Source of the DNA: Rhizobium johnstonii 3841
GTDB taxonomy: Bacteria; Pseudomonadota; Alphaproteobacteria; Rhizobiales; Rhizobiaceae
Direction of reading: 5' to 3'
DNA length: 64,000 nucleotides
Assembly (NCBI RefSeq): GCF_000009265.1
Contig: NC_008380.1
Location: forward strand, 3,477,501-3,541,500
Below, piece after piece: positions 1-7,553 of the stretch. Numbering within the stretch: the stretch's first letter is position 1; the number at the start of each line of letters is the position of its first letter. The notes under the pieces were generated by a model, which was not told the origin of the DNA, made no database searches, and was given only the letters and a program-made list of their open reading frames with translations. Both the position numbers and the translations under genes were made by a program.

Positions 1-834
1 ATGCGCGACCGGCAGATGCCGCGAACCCGACGCCTTGCCGGCGCGGTCGGAGAAGAATTTCTTGACGATGCGGTCTTCGAGCGAATGAAAGGTGACGACG
101 ACGAGCCGCCCGCCGGGTTTCAGCGCCGTTTCCGCCGCAAACAGCGCCTGCGCCAGTTCGCCGAGTTCGTCGTTGACGAAGATGCGCAATGCCTGGAAGA
201 CCCGCGTTGCCGGATGGATCTTGTCCTTCATCTTGCGCGGCGTGACGAGCTCGATGAGACCGGCCAGATCGCGTGTCGTTTCAAATGGCTTTTCGGCGCG
301 GCGCTTCTCGATCGCATGGGCGATGCGCGGCGCCTGGCTTTCCTCGCCGAGAAAATGGAAGATGCGGATGAGATCGGCGACCTTGGCGCGGTTGACGACA
401 TCGGCGGCCGAAACGCCTTCGGCCGACATGCGCATGTCGAGCGGCCCGTTTTTCTGGAAGGAGAAGCCGCGCTCCGCCTCGTCGATCTGCATGGAGGAGA
501 CGCCGATATCGAGCACGACGCCATCGAGCCCGCCTTGCGGCGCATGATCGGCGAGATGCGAGAATTGCGAATGAACGAGCCTGAGACGACCGCCATGGGC
601 GGCGACCATCGCTTGGCCAGCCGCAATCGCCGTCGGATCGCGATCGAGCGCGATCACCTCGGCGCCGGCAGCAAGGATGGCCGAGCTGTAACCGCCCGCA
701 CCGAACGTACCGTCGAGGATGAATTTGCCGGGTGCGGGCGCCAATGCCGCAAGGACTTCGTCGAGAAGAACAGGAATGTGACGAACCGGTCCGCCACCGG
801 CATCAGTTGAACCTCCGCCAGGATTCGCCACCAT
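1..834 (-). CDS. rsmH: 16S rRNA (cytosine1402-N4)-methyltransferase RsmH (MraW), 3' end cut by window
   Basis: Methylates N4 of C1402 in the decoding centre of 16S rRNA using SAM. The first 278 codons are present and the reading frame runs off base 1; full-length family members are about 310-350 residues. The protein starts MVANPGGGS and continues into the RHIPVLLDEVL opening of RsmH proteins, then the SAM-binding DGTFGAGGYS (about residues 41-50), LDIGVSSMQID, the GPLDMRM segment and the C-terminal FHSLEDRIVK motif. The ATG at 834 is preceded by GAGGGAA at a suitable distance and lies 17 bases after the mraZ stop, so the two genes are probably co-transcribed at the head of the dcw (division and cell wall) cluster. 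Family assignment is very secure; only the C-terminus is missing. Confidence 0.96.
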   Translation of the reverse strand, partial: MVANPGGGSTDAGGGPVRHIPVLLDEVLAALAPAPGKFILDGTFGAGGYSSAILAAGAEVIALDRDPTAIAAGQAMVAAHGGRLRLVHSQFSHLADHAPQGGLDGVVLDIGVSSMQIDEAERGFSFQKNGPLDMRMSAEGVSAADVVNRAKVADLIRIFHFLGEESQAPRIAHAIEKRRAEKPFETTRDLAGLIELVTPRKMKDKIHPATRVFQALRIFVNDELGELAQALFAAETALKPGGRLVVVTFHSLEDRIVKKFFSDRAGKASGSRHLPVAH

Positions 835-851
835 TCCGTTCCCTCGTTTTT

Positions 852-1289
852 TCAGGAACGCTTGCCCGCCAGCTTGCGCTCCCCTCGTGCCTGCGCCTGT
901 GCGGCCACAAAAGCCTGCGGCTGCCAGAGCTGAAAATGATCCGCTCGACCGACGAAGGTCACTTCGTCCGAGATGCCGGTAAAGCCACGAATGAAATCCG
1001 TGACCATCAGCCGCCCCTCGGCGTCGAGCTTCATGAAGACCCCGCCTCCATGAATGAGAAGCGACATCTCGTTCGCATCCGGCGAAAACGGATCCTCCGC
1101 CGCAATCTGCCGTTCGAATCTTTCGAGAAGATCCGGACCGCCGATGCTGATCGCCGGAAACACAAAGTCTTGGAAGCAGTAGAGCTCCTGGACGTTGCGC
1201 TGCGCCAGCACGGAACGGAAAGCCGAAGGCACGGAAACCCTGCCCTTGGCATCGATCCTGTTGGTCGCATTCGAAAGGAAGCGGCTCAT
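852..1289 (-). CDS. mraZ: Transcriptional regulator MraZ
   Basis: 145-residue DNA-binding protein of the MraZ/AbrB-like family, the usual first gene of the dcw cluster, known in other bacteria to bind repeated TGGG boxes in its own promoter. It begins MSRFLSNATNRIDAKGRVS, the first of the two SpoVT/AbrB-type repeats (about residues 5-50); the second includes LDAEGRLMVTDFI. An alternative ATG at 1301 would add MFRV and sits closer to GGGA; the ATG at 1289 was chosen because homologues start MSRFL. The frame stays open to base 1484, but that extension has no family similarity. An array of four TGGG boxes lies about 180-210 bases upstream, which fits autoregulation. Confidence 0.94.
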   Translation of the reverse strand: MSRFLSNATNRIDAKGRVSVPSAFRSVLAQRNVQELYCFQDFVFPAISIGGPDLLERFERQIAAEDPFSPDANEMSLLIHGGGVFMKLDAEGRLMVTDFIRGFTGISDEVTFVGRADHFQLWQPQAFVAAQAQARGERKLAGKRS

Positions 1290-1465
1290 GACACGAAACA
1301 TCCGTTCCCGCAGGGATCCGGACGACCAAGAGACGCCCGAAACTCCCGATATCAGGCACAGCTTCGCAAGCCGGATGAGCGAAAACCCCTCCGACGCTTC
1401 CGGAGAGGAAGACGCCTTTGCTTTGCGATGAATGGGCAGGTAATTGCCCTGGTGCAGTGCGCATT

Positions 1466-1499
1466 TGGGATAGCATGGGACCATATGGGCGTCAATGGG
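1466..1499. promoter_or_regulatory. MraZ box array (four TGGG direct repeats, 10-bp period)
   Basis: TGGG occurs at 1466, 1476, 1486 and 1496 on the plus strand, an exact 10-base period placing all four boxes on one DNA face. MraZ proteins are known to bind TGGGN boxes separated by 5 bases, which is this spacing. The array lies upstream of mraZ on the opposite strand, so it should overlap the mraZ promoter and mediate autoregulation of the mraZ-rsmH operon. The repeats are seen directly; binding is inferred. Confidence 0.8.
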
Positions 1500-1551
1500 A
1501 TACGCCCATTTTGCAATAGACGCATGATCGAAAATTTATAAGCCGTTAAGT

Positions 1552-1566
1552 TTAACAAAGGGTTAG
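1552..1566. promoter_or_regulatory. Near-consensus CtrA box upstream of mraZ
   Basis: TTAACAAAGGGTTAG matches the alphaproteobacterial CtrA consensus TTAA-N7-TTAA at 7 of 8 fixed positions (final G for A). It lies about 50 bases beyond the MraZ boxes, upstream of the dcw cluster. Cell-cycle control of division genes by CtrA is established in Alphaproteobacteria, but this site is a single near match and could be chance. Confidence 0.3.
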
Positions 1567-1703
1567 CGGCGTCATCTTACAAATGACACGCATTGGTATC
1601 TCTACACGAAAAATCCATCCGATGGATGCATAAACATCTGCTTGAAAACAGCCTGTTTCAACGACTTAGGCTGAAAATCCGGCTGCCGCGCCGTCAAGAT
1701 GAT

Positions 1704-2107
1704 AATCGCCAGTTGGCCTGTAAGCCGGGTTCTGTATGGCTCCGGCGTGAACCGGAACGTGGCAGCCATTCCTCTGGGACAGCGTTCGCACGCTGCCTCA
1801 CGCAACCCACCCGGATGACTGGCCTGGAAACCAGCCGGAAGGCCTTTCGGCCTACCGCGTCATCCCTATTCGGTCTTGCTCCCGGTGGGGTTTACCGTGC
1901 CATTTCCGTTGCCGGAGATGCGGTGGGCTCTTACCCCACCCTTTCACCCTTACCTGTCATGACAGGCGGTTTGCTTTCTGTGGCACTTTCCCTGAGGTCG
2001 CCCTCGCCGGACGTTATCCGGCACCGTGTTTCCGTGGAGCCCGGACTTTCCTCACCCTACCGCCTTTCGGCATTGGTAAAGCGCGGCTGCCCAGCCAACT
2101 GGCAGGG
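1704..2107 (-). ncRNA. rnpB: RNase P RNA (class A)
   Basis: Catalytic RNA of RNase P, which matures tRNA 5' ends. Read on the minus strand, the 5' part contains GAGGAAAGTCCGGGCTCC, the near-universal CR-I region of bacterial RNase P RNA, and the 3' end contains ACAGAACCCGGCTTAC, the conserved CR-V region. The P1 helix is visible: GCCAGTTGGC near the 5' end (2094-2103) pairs exactly with GCCAACTGGC at the 3' end (1708-1717). The roughly 400-nt size is normal. Exact ends are estimated from P1. Frames crossing this region are not genes. Confidence 0.95.
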
Positions 2108-2159
2108 CTCCCATAAACGAGAGAGATCGCAATTGCTATCGAAATAAATGATATCGCTC

Positions 2160-2262
2160 AGAGCAATTCCAGCAAAACTGCGCAGCGGTTTTGCGTCCGG
2201 AATTGCGTAAGAACAAAAACAGAGAGCACTTCCGTGATTCGGAGAAAAATGGAAATGCTCTA
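2160..2262. repeat. Palindromic intergenic repeat, family B, copy 1
   Basis: Begins AGAGCAATTCCAGC and ends GGAAATGCTCT, so its ends are imperfect inverted repeats, and it contains an internal stem (AAAACTGCGCAGCGGTTTT). A related copy is at 58487-58565. It fills the space between the rnpB 5' flank and the FAD oxidoreductase gene, whose TAG stop (2260-2262) lies inside the terminal CTAGAGC of the repeat on the minus strand. Such elements are common in rhizobial intergenic DNA. Confidence 0.7.
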
Positions 2263-3435
2263 GCGAAATTGCGGTGTGAAATCCGTCGAGTAGCCCTGTT
2301 CGCTGATTCTGCCTGACAAAAGCAGCTCGGCCCCAAGCCGACCGATTTCGTCCGAGCTCTTGGCCGAGGTGCCGGCGCAGCCCGTCAGCACCGCGATCTC
2401 GGGCGATGAGCTATAGCCAATCATCGGATAGCCGCTTTCCGTATGCGACACGACGCAGGCGGCCGTCGAAATCGAAAGCGGCACCATATCGGGCACGAGA
2501 CCTTCAACGATGCGGTTGAGATGCGCGCGCACCGTATCGCGCCCCTCGGTCTTGAACCAGGCGCGCATTTCCGTGTCGTCGCTGAGCGCCAGATCGTCAG
2601 GATCGCCGCCGATCTTCAGGTAGAATTTGCCGTCGGGATAGCGGATCGGCGGCAACAGGTAGATATCGATGCCGGGCGCCCTGAGAATGAGCGACGGCAT
2701 CGCGGCCAGGCGCGCCGCGTCGGCATCGCTCACCTCGAAAAGCGTCACCGTCCGGGCATAAACCGTCATCGCAACGGGCCGCGGCAACAGATTCTCCGCA
2801 ATGGAAAATCCGCCCGCCGCCACCAGCACCTTTTCACCGCGATAGGTGCGGCCGCCTGATGTTTCGACCACAGCCGATCCACCTTCGCTGCGGATCGAAA
2901 CGACATGATCGCGGATAACCGTGGCGCCTGCCTTTTCCGCCAGCAGCGATTGGGCTTTCACAAGCTTGCGCGGACTGATATGGCCGGCGCCCCTCGCCTC
3001 GAAGACGCCCGTGCCCCCATCGGGAAAGGCGAAGAAGGGAAAGGCAGCCTTCAGCCCCGCCTCGTCGAGCAGGCTGGTTTCGACGCCGAGCGAAACGGCG
3101 GCCTGTCGGGTTTTCTCGAGATAATCGCCCCCGGTCGGCGCGACGACGACGCAGCCGACCTCGCGATAGAAATCGATGCCGCTGTCGCGGGCGATCTCGC
3201 CATAGCGGTCAATCGAGCGGTTGGCGAGCAGTGCCCAATTACGGTCGGGATCGATGGTGCGAGTGATGCGCCCCTCGTCATAATGGCTGGCGAAGACGCC
3301 CTGATGCGCCTTGCGGTCATCAGGCTCGTCCGGGCCAATCACCGCGACACCGTCTGCTTGGCGCGCCAGATGCCGCGCCGCCGCGGCCCCCATCAGCCCG
3401 CGGCCGACGACGATATATTTGAAATCGACTGCCAT
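2260..3435 (-). CDS. FAD-dependent oxidoreductase, sarcosine oxidase-like DAO family (paralogue 1)
   Basis: 391-residue flavoenzyme of the D-amino acid oxidase/monomeric sarcosine oxidase fold. The N-terminal dinucleotide motif reads YIVVGRGLMGAAAARHLA. A Cys in AACVVSHTESGYP near the C-terminus sits where monomeric sarcosine oxidases attach FAD covalently, followed by VLTGCAGTSAKSSDEIGRLGAEL, the usual closing FAD-contact segment. The ATG at 3435 has GAGGAGA six bases upstream; an in-frame start at 3450 is less likely. A paralogue with the same MAVDF start lies 87 bases upstream in the same orientation. The likely substrate is an N-methylated or secondary amino acid, by family analogy only. 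Confidence 0.85.
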   Translation of the reverse strand: MAVDFKYIVVGRGLMGAAAARHLARQADGVAVIGPDEPDDRKAHQGVFASHYDEGRITRTIDPDRNWALLANRSIDRYGEIARDSGIDFYREVGCVVVAPTGGDYLEKTRQAAVSLGVETSLLDEAGLKAAFPFFAFPDGGTGVFEARGAGHISPRKLVKAQSLLAEKAGATVIRDHVVSIRSEGGSAVVETSGGRTYRGEKVLVAAGGFSIAENLLPRPVAMTVYARTVTLFEVSDADAARLAAMPSLILRAPGIDIYLLPPIRYPDGKFYLKIGGDPDDLALSDDTEMRAWFKTEGRDTVRAHLNRIVEGLVPDMVPLSISTAACVVSHTESGYPMIGYSSSPEIAVLTGCAGTSAKSSDEIGRLGAELLLSGRISEQGYSTDFTPQFR

Positions 3436-3450
3436 GCTGTCTCCTCTCAA

Positions 3451-3533
3451 CAGCGCCGCGCGTCTTTTCGGACGCGCAAAGGACGCAGTAACACTTTGAA
3501 TTGCTGCATTCGACTTAGGGAATCATGCAGCAG
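3451..3533. repeat. Palindromic intergenic repeat, family A, copy 1
   Basis: Contains CAGCGCCGCGCGTCTTTTCG followed by GACGCGCAAAGGACGC and AACACTTTGAAT, the same order as the copy at 29131-29240 and the stub at 17799-17828. The core can fold, with GCGTC...GACGC arms. It lies between the two FAD oxidoreductase genes and reaches the stop of the upstream one, so it may serve as a 3' structure. Confidence 0.65.
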
Positions 3534-4713
3534 TCAAAACCGGCGTCAGTGCGCCGCCGAAATCCGCTTCGCCAAGCTGCCCCTCCGCCAGAAGCACGGC
3601 CCCTAAGCGGCCGAGTTCGTCGGAAGATTTGGCCGCGACGAAATTGCCGCCGGTCAGCACCGCGATGCGCGGCGACTGCGTAAATCCGGCATAGGGATAA
3701 CCGGTCGGCGTGAAATTCGCCACGCAGGGCGCCGAGGTGACCGGGCAGCCGGCAAGCTCCGGCATCAACTGCAAGGCGACGCGCGAGAGATGATCGCGCT
3801 CGGCGGCACTGCCGTCGGAACGGAACCACGCGCCGGCGTCCTCCAGCCTGTCGAAGGAAAGCGCCTCGGTGTCGCCACCGAGTTTCAGATAGGTCTTGCC
3901 GTCGGGATAACGCACCGGCGGCAGGATATAGATATGATCCTCTTCCCGGTCACCGAGCACGATGGTCGACGGCATATCGCCGAAGATCGCCATCTCGCGT
4001 TCGCCGATCTCATAGAAGGCGACCGTTCGCGCCATGACCCTGATATCGACGGGACGCGGCAGCAGGGCATGCAAATTACTGAAACCGCCAGCGGCGACCA
4101 GCACGCGCTCGGCACTATAGATTTTGTCGCCGGCCGTCACCTCGACATGAGAACCCGCATCGCGCACCGATGTTGCGGTCGCCTCGATCAGCGAGACGCC
4201 GCCCTGTTCGGCAAGCTTTGCCTGCGCGCGCACCAGCGCCCGCGGGTTGATGTAGCCGGCGCGCTTGCGCTCGAAATATCCTGTAAAATCGGCGGCGACG
4301 GCAAGATAGGGAAAACGTTGGCCGAGTTCCGACGGCGCGATGGTCTCGATATCGCTGCCGAGCGTCCGGCTGACCGTCAGCGCCCTTTCGATATAGTCCT
4401 GCTCGTCCTTCTCAGGACCGGCAAAGAGGCAGCCGACCTCCGAATAGAAGGAGATGCCGCTCTTTGCCTCGATCTCGCGATAGCGGTCGAGCGCGCGGGC
4501 GGCGAAGGTTCCCCAGGCAAGATTGCCGTCGAAGGTGCGGGTGATGCGCGCTTCGTCGTAATGGCTGGCGAAGACGCCGTGATGGGCCTTACGCTCCTCC
4601 GGCTCACGCGGGCCGATCAGTGCGATGCCGTCGGCCATCGAGGAGAGATGCCGTGCGGCCGCGGCACCCATCATGCCGCGGCCGATGATGATGAACCTGA
4701 AATCGACTGCCAT
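3523..4713 (-). CDS. FAD-dependent oxidoreductase, sarcosine oxidase-like DAO family (paralogue 2)
   Basis: 396-residue flavoenzyme, clearly a paralogue of the product of 2260-3435. Both start MAVDF, share a GRGxMGAAAARHL dinucleotide-binding loop, a KAHxGVFASHYDEARITRT-type block, an ILPPVRYPDGKTYLKLGGD block and a C-terminal AKSSDEIGRLGA segment. The Cys in APCVANFTPTGYP is at the possible covalent FAD position. The ATG at 4713 is preceded by GCGAGGTGGG. The in-frame extension to 4749 lacks family similarity. Tandem duplication followed by specificity divergence is inferred. Confidence 0.85.
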   Translation of the reverse strand: MAVDFRFIIIGRGMMGAAAARHLSSMADGIALIGPREPEERKAHHGVFASHYDEARITRTFDGNLAWGTFAARALDRYREIEAKSGISFYSEVGCLFAGPEKDEQDYIERALTVSRTLGSDIETIAPSELGQRFPYLAVAADFTGYFERKRAGYINPRALVRAQAKLAEQGGVSLIEATATSVRDAGSHVEVTAGDKIYSAERVLVAAGGFSNLHALLPRPVDIRVMARTVAFYEIGEREMAIFGDMPSTIVLGDREEDHIYILPPVRYPDGKTYLKLGGDTEALSFDRLEDAGAWFRSDGSAAERDHLSRVALQLMPELAGCPVTSAPCVANFTPTGYPYAGFTQSPRIAVLTGGNFVAAKSSDELGRLGAVLLAEGQLGEADFGGALTPVLTAA

Positions 4714-4794
4714 ATCCCACCTCGCTAAATTCCAGCGATAGCATGGCAATCATCTTGAATCATCCAGCTCTTGTCGGGATAAGCGCTTCAGCGC

Positions 4795-5415
4795 TCAGAG
4801 CATTGCCAGAACCTTGCCGCAATAGGACTTGGACACCGGGTTCATGCGCGTGGCGCCATGGCCGGCATTGTATTTGAGGATGGTGTTGCAGGTCTCGCCA
4901 CCACCGAGATCATGGGCGGCAGCCAGATATTTCATGCCGTACTTGATGTTGGTTTCCGGATCGTACAGGCCCTTGGCGCTGCCGGAATAGCCCATCATGC
5001 GGGCAGTTGCAGGCTTTATCTGCATCAGGCCGATTTCACCGTGGCTGCCGCGCGCATTCGGATTGAAATTGCTTTCGATGCGGATGACCGCGGTCGCAAG
5101 CGCAACCGGTACATCATATTGGTTCGCATATTTGCTGATCAATGCGGAATAGGAATTGCCGGAAACATTGGCGACGGGATAACCGCTCTGGCGCTCGACC
5201 GTCTTCAGCGGGCGTTCCGCCGTCTTGAGCGGATGCTTCACCGGCTTGACCGAACGCTCCGCTTTCTTCAACGGACGCTCCGTCTTCTTCGAACGACGCT
5301 CGACTTTCTTCACCGACGCATCGGCTCGCACGCCCCAATCATTCGCAAAGGCAAAGCTATTTCCGGCCAGCACCATGCCGACGCATGTTGCAGCAACAAC
5401 AATCAGTTTTCTCAT
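4795..5415 (-). CDS. Lytic transglycosylase with basic heptad-repeat linker
   Basis: 206-residue exported peptidoglycan lytic transglycosylase (SLT family), cleaving the MurNAc-GlcNAc bond to 1,6-anhydroMurNAc. Signal peptide is about residues 1-25 (MRKLIVVAATCVGMVLAG...AFA). Residues 35-76 are six tandem basic heptads (VKKVERR, SKKTERP, LKKAERS, VKPVKHP, LKTAERP, LKTVERQ). The SLT domain follows from about residue 85, with catalytic Glu114 in RIESNFNP, then GEIGLMQIKPATARMMGY and ETNIKYGMKYLA. Starts at 5415 by the signal peptide; a TTG at 5439 is also in frame. The ribosome-binding site is weak. Cysteines in the last 30 residues could form a disulfide. Confidence 0.88.
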   Translation of the reverse strand: MRKLIVVAATCVGMVLAGNSFAFANDWGVRADASVKKVERRSKKTERPLKKAERSVKPVKHPLKTAERPLKTVERQSGYPVANVSGNSYSALISKYANQYDVPVALATAVIRIESNFNPNARGSHGEIGLMQIKPATARMMGYSGSAKGLYDPETNIKYGMKYLAAAHDLGGGETCNTILKYNAGHGATRMNPVSKSYCGKVLAML

Positions 5416-5624
5416 GTAGTCTTGAACACTCCGGCCCAAAGAATTTCCGGACGGCGCGCCTCGCTGTCATAATGAATACCAGATCAAGAATCGATCGATA
5501 TTCACGGTAATTCTTATCGTTTCACATAACGCCCGTGGTTTAACTCGAAAACAACCCCGAGCACCCCTTGGCGGACGTTCTTAGACCATCGCAATGAGGA
5601 GATAATAGGGAAATGATGTGGCAG

Positions 5625-5656
5625 GCCGAATTTCGTGCTGCAGTGCGAAATTCGGC
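5625..5656 (-). terminator. Stem-loop downstream of the amidase gene
   Basis: GCCGAATTTCG (5625-5635) pairs perfectly with CGAAATTCGGC (5646-5656) across a 10-base loop, an 11-bp stem just past the end of the amidase gene. There is no run of T on the minus strand, so it may be a Rho-type or 3'-stabilising structure rather than an intrinsic terminator. Confidence 0.45.
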
Positions 5657-5677
5657 GTTTCAGTAATTGTCGAGGAA

Positions 5678-6439
5678 TCAGGAATAATGCGGCAAAGCCG
5701 ACAGCAGCCGGTGCAGCGTGTCGATCGTCGAGAAATCGGCGATGCCATCCACCCGTTCGGGCCGAAAATGGCGCTGGAAAGCTTCGACGTCACCCGCCGT
5801 TTTTTCGGAGAATTCACCTGTTATTTCAGTGCCGTAACCATAAAGCGACAGCATCGACTGCAGCGCTTCCACAGGTTGGCCGGTATCGCCGCGTTGGAAG
5901 AAGCGCCCACCGGTGATCGTTGCCGGCTCGACCCAGTGCCCAATGCCCGCTTGGTGAAGCGCGGCCCAGGGGAATTTTTCGCCCGGATCGACCTTGCGGA
6001 TCGGGGCAACATCGGAATGCCCGAGGACCCGCTCCGGCGTGATCGACCAACGTTTGACACAGTCGCGACACAATTCGATCACCGCGGCGATCTGCTCTTT
6101 CGGATAATCAGGAAGCCCGCCGGGATGACCGGCATTGGCGATCTCGATGCCGATCGACAGCGAATTGATATCGGTCTCGCCGTGCCAGCTGCTTTTTCCC
6201 GCATGCCAGGCACGCCGCATTTCCGGCACGAGCTGGACGACCTCGCCATTCTCATGCACGAAATAGTGGCTGGAGACCTGGCTCTCGGCGCGACAGAGCC
6301 AGTCGAGCGCACCATCTGCCGTCGGCATGCCGGTATAGTGCAGCAGGATCATATCCGGACGGCGCCCCTCCGCCCGTTCGCCTTGGTTGGGCGAAGGCTG
6401 CACGCGGGCGCTTTTGCAGTCGGCCTCGAAAGAGGTCAT
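5678..6439 (-). CDS. N-acetylmuramoyl-L-alanine amidase (AmpD/AmiD-like) with peptidoglycan-binding domain
   Basis: 253-residue zinc amidase (Amidase_2 fold) that removes the stem peptide from muramic acid. MILLHYTGM carries the first zinc His; SSHYFVHENGEVVQLV, AWHAGKSSWHG, NSLSIGIEIAN and LGHSDVAPIRKVDPG (second His and the Asp) complete the catalytic fold. Residues about 175-250 (FFQRGDTGQPVEALQSML...VEAFQRHFRP) are a PG_binding_1 domain, as in AmiD. No signal peptide is evident, so a cytosolic recycling role (AmpD-like) is possible. Its ATG overlaps the stop of the TerB/DnaJ gene as ATGA, indicating translational coupling. Confidence 0.9.
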   Translation of the reverse strand: MTSFEADCKSARVQPSPNQGERAEGRRPDMILLHYTGMPTADGALDWLCRAESQVSSHYFVHENGEVVQLVPEMRRAWHAGKSSWHGETDINSLSIGIEIANAGHPGGLPDYPKEQIAAVIELCRDCVKRWSITPERVLGHSDVAPIRKVDPGEKFPWAALHQAGIGHWVEPATITGGRFFQRGDTGQPVEALQSMLSLYGYGTEITGEFSEKTAGDVEAFQRHFRPERVDGIADFSTIDTLHRLLSALPHYS

Positions 6440-7143
6440 GCGGCGCGGCGTTCCTTCTCGATCGCCTCATAGGCCGCGTTCAGCGCCGCCATGCGCTCAT
6501 TGGCGATCACATGGAATTCCTTCGGCACGCCGCGCGAGATCAGCCGGTCGGGATGATGTTCGCTGACGAGGCCGTGGTAGCGGCGGCGGATAGTCGGGAA
6601 ATCATCCGAAGGCGAGACGCCGAGCACCTTGTAGGGATCGCCGCCGGACGAGACGTGGCGGGCGGCGATCTGCTCGAAGCGGGTCTCGCTCATCTGGAAA
6701 ATCTGGCCGATATGGCCCAGGAAATTCAGTTCCTTCTCGTGGATCAGCCCGTCGGCCTTGGCGATGTGGAAGAGCCCGTCGAGCACGTCTTCCAGCACCG
6801 GGCAATTGGCCGCACAGGTAACGCAGAGCGTGGAGAGCCGTTCGGCATAAGCTTCGTAGCCGGCGACATCCTGACGCGCGAGATTGTAAAGCCTGGCGAC
6901 ATTCTTCGCCTGGTCCTGCGGAAACTCGAAGATTTCGCGAAAGGCTTCGACCTCCTTCTCGCTGACGATGCCGTCAGCCTTGGCCATCTTGGCCGACAGC
7001 GCGATGATCGCCACCGAGAAAGCCACCTTACGCCGGGTCTCGGGATCGCCTTCAAAAACCGTGCGGATAGCCTCGACCACCGCAGACAGCGCATTGCCTG
7101 CGGTATTGCCAATGGCATTCAACAGTTTTTCCCAGAAGGACAT
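6436..7143 (-). CDS. TerB-domain/DnaJ co-chaperone-like protein (DjlA-like)
   Basis: 235 residues. The N-terminal two-thirds are a TerB/DjlA-type helical domain with two related blocks (AKMAKADGIVSEKEVEAFREIF and IAKADGLIHEKELNFLGHIG). The last about 65 residues are a J domain: PYKVLGVSPSDDFPTIRRRY followed by the diagnostic HPD in SEHHPDRLISRG. J domains stimulate Hsp70/DnaK ATPase. No convincing membrane anchor is seen at the N-terminus, unlike E. coli DjlA. The ATG at 7143 (MSFWEKLL) was preferred over an in-frame GTG at 7155. The downstream amidase overlaps by 4 bases, so the pair is an operon. Confidence 0.85.
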   Translation of the reverse strand: MSFWEKLLNAIGNTAGNALSAVVEAIRTVFEGDPETRRKVAFSVAIIALSAKMAKADGIVSEKEVEAFREIFEFPQDQAKNVARLYNLARQDVAGYEAYAERLSTLCVTCAANCPVLEDVLDGLFHIAKADGLIHEKELNFLGHIGQIFQMSETRFEQIAARHVSSGGDPYKVLGVSPSDDFPTIRRRYHGLVSEHHPDRLISRGVPKEFHVIANERMAALNAAYEAIEKERRAA

Positions 7144-7553
7144 CGAAAATCTCACACACTTGTCAACTTATAGAGAAACAGCTTGACCAAAGAATCGCAG
7201 CCTTTGCAAGGCGACTATTCGTCGTAGGGCCGAACACAGTTTTCACGATTTGGTAATTGTCGCACCGCAACAAACGGTTCATCACGCCCGCTTTCATCTC
7301 GCGTGAGGGCATGGACGGCGGTCGCCGACATTGCCCGGGCACGTGGATTCCGGAGCGCGCGGCGGAAAATTCCACGGCCACTTCCGACAAGCAGACCGGG
7401 TTGAAACGATTATATCAGCACTTCGCGTCGCCTTTGCGGTGCAACACGGCAGAAACACGCATTTTTCGTAAATTCTTTACTTTACAGGGCCCTTTCCCTG
7501 CCGCATCCATGCGCTAGCTAACGCTGCCGCACCGAAACACCGTAGGAGGGATC
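7144..7553. other. Divergent intergenic region between TerB/DnaJ gene and pfp
   Basis: About 410 bases separating divergent genes, so it should hold both promoters. Short frames on either strand start at TTG or lack a ribosome-binding site and match nothing recognisable. A small sRNA here cannot be excluded by eye, but no terminator-like stem with a T run was seen. Confidence 0.5.

Noticed and set aside
1593..2147. A 184-codon plus-strand frame
   Set aside because: It lies across the RNase P RNA gene on the opposite strand and mirrors its conserved motifs; no protein similarity.
7257..7517. An 86-codon plus-strand frame before pfp
   Set aside because: Begins with TTG, has no ribosome-binding site and matches nothing known.
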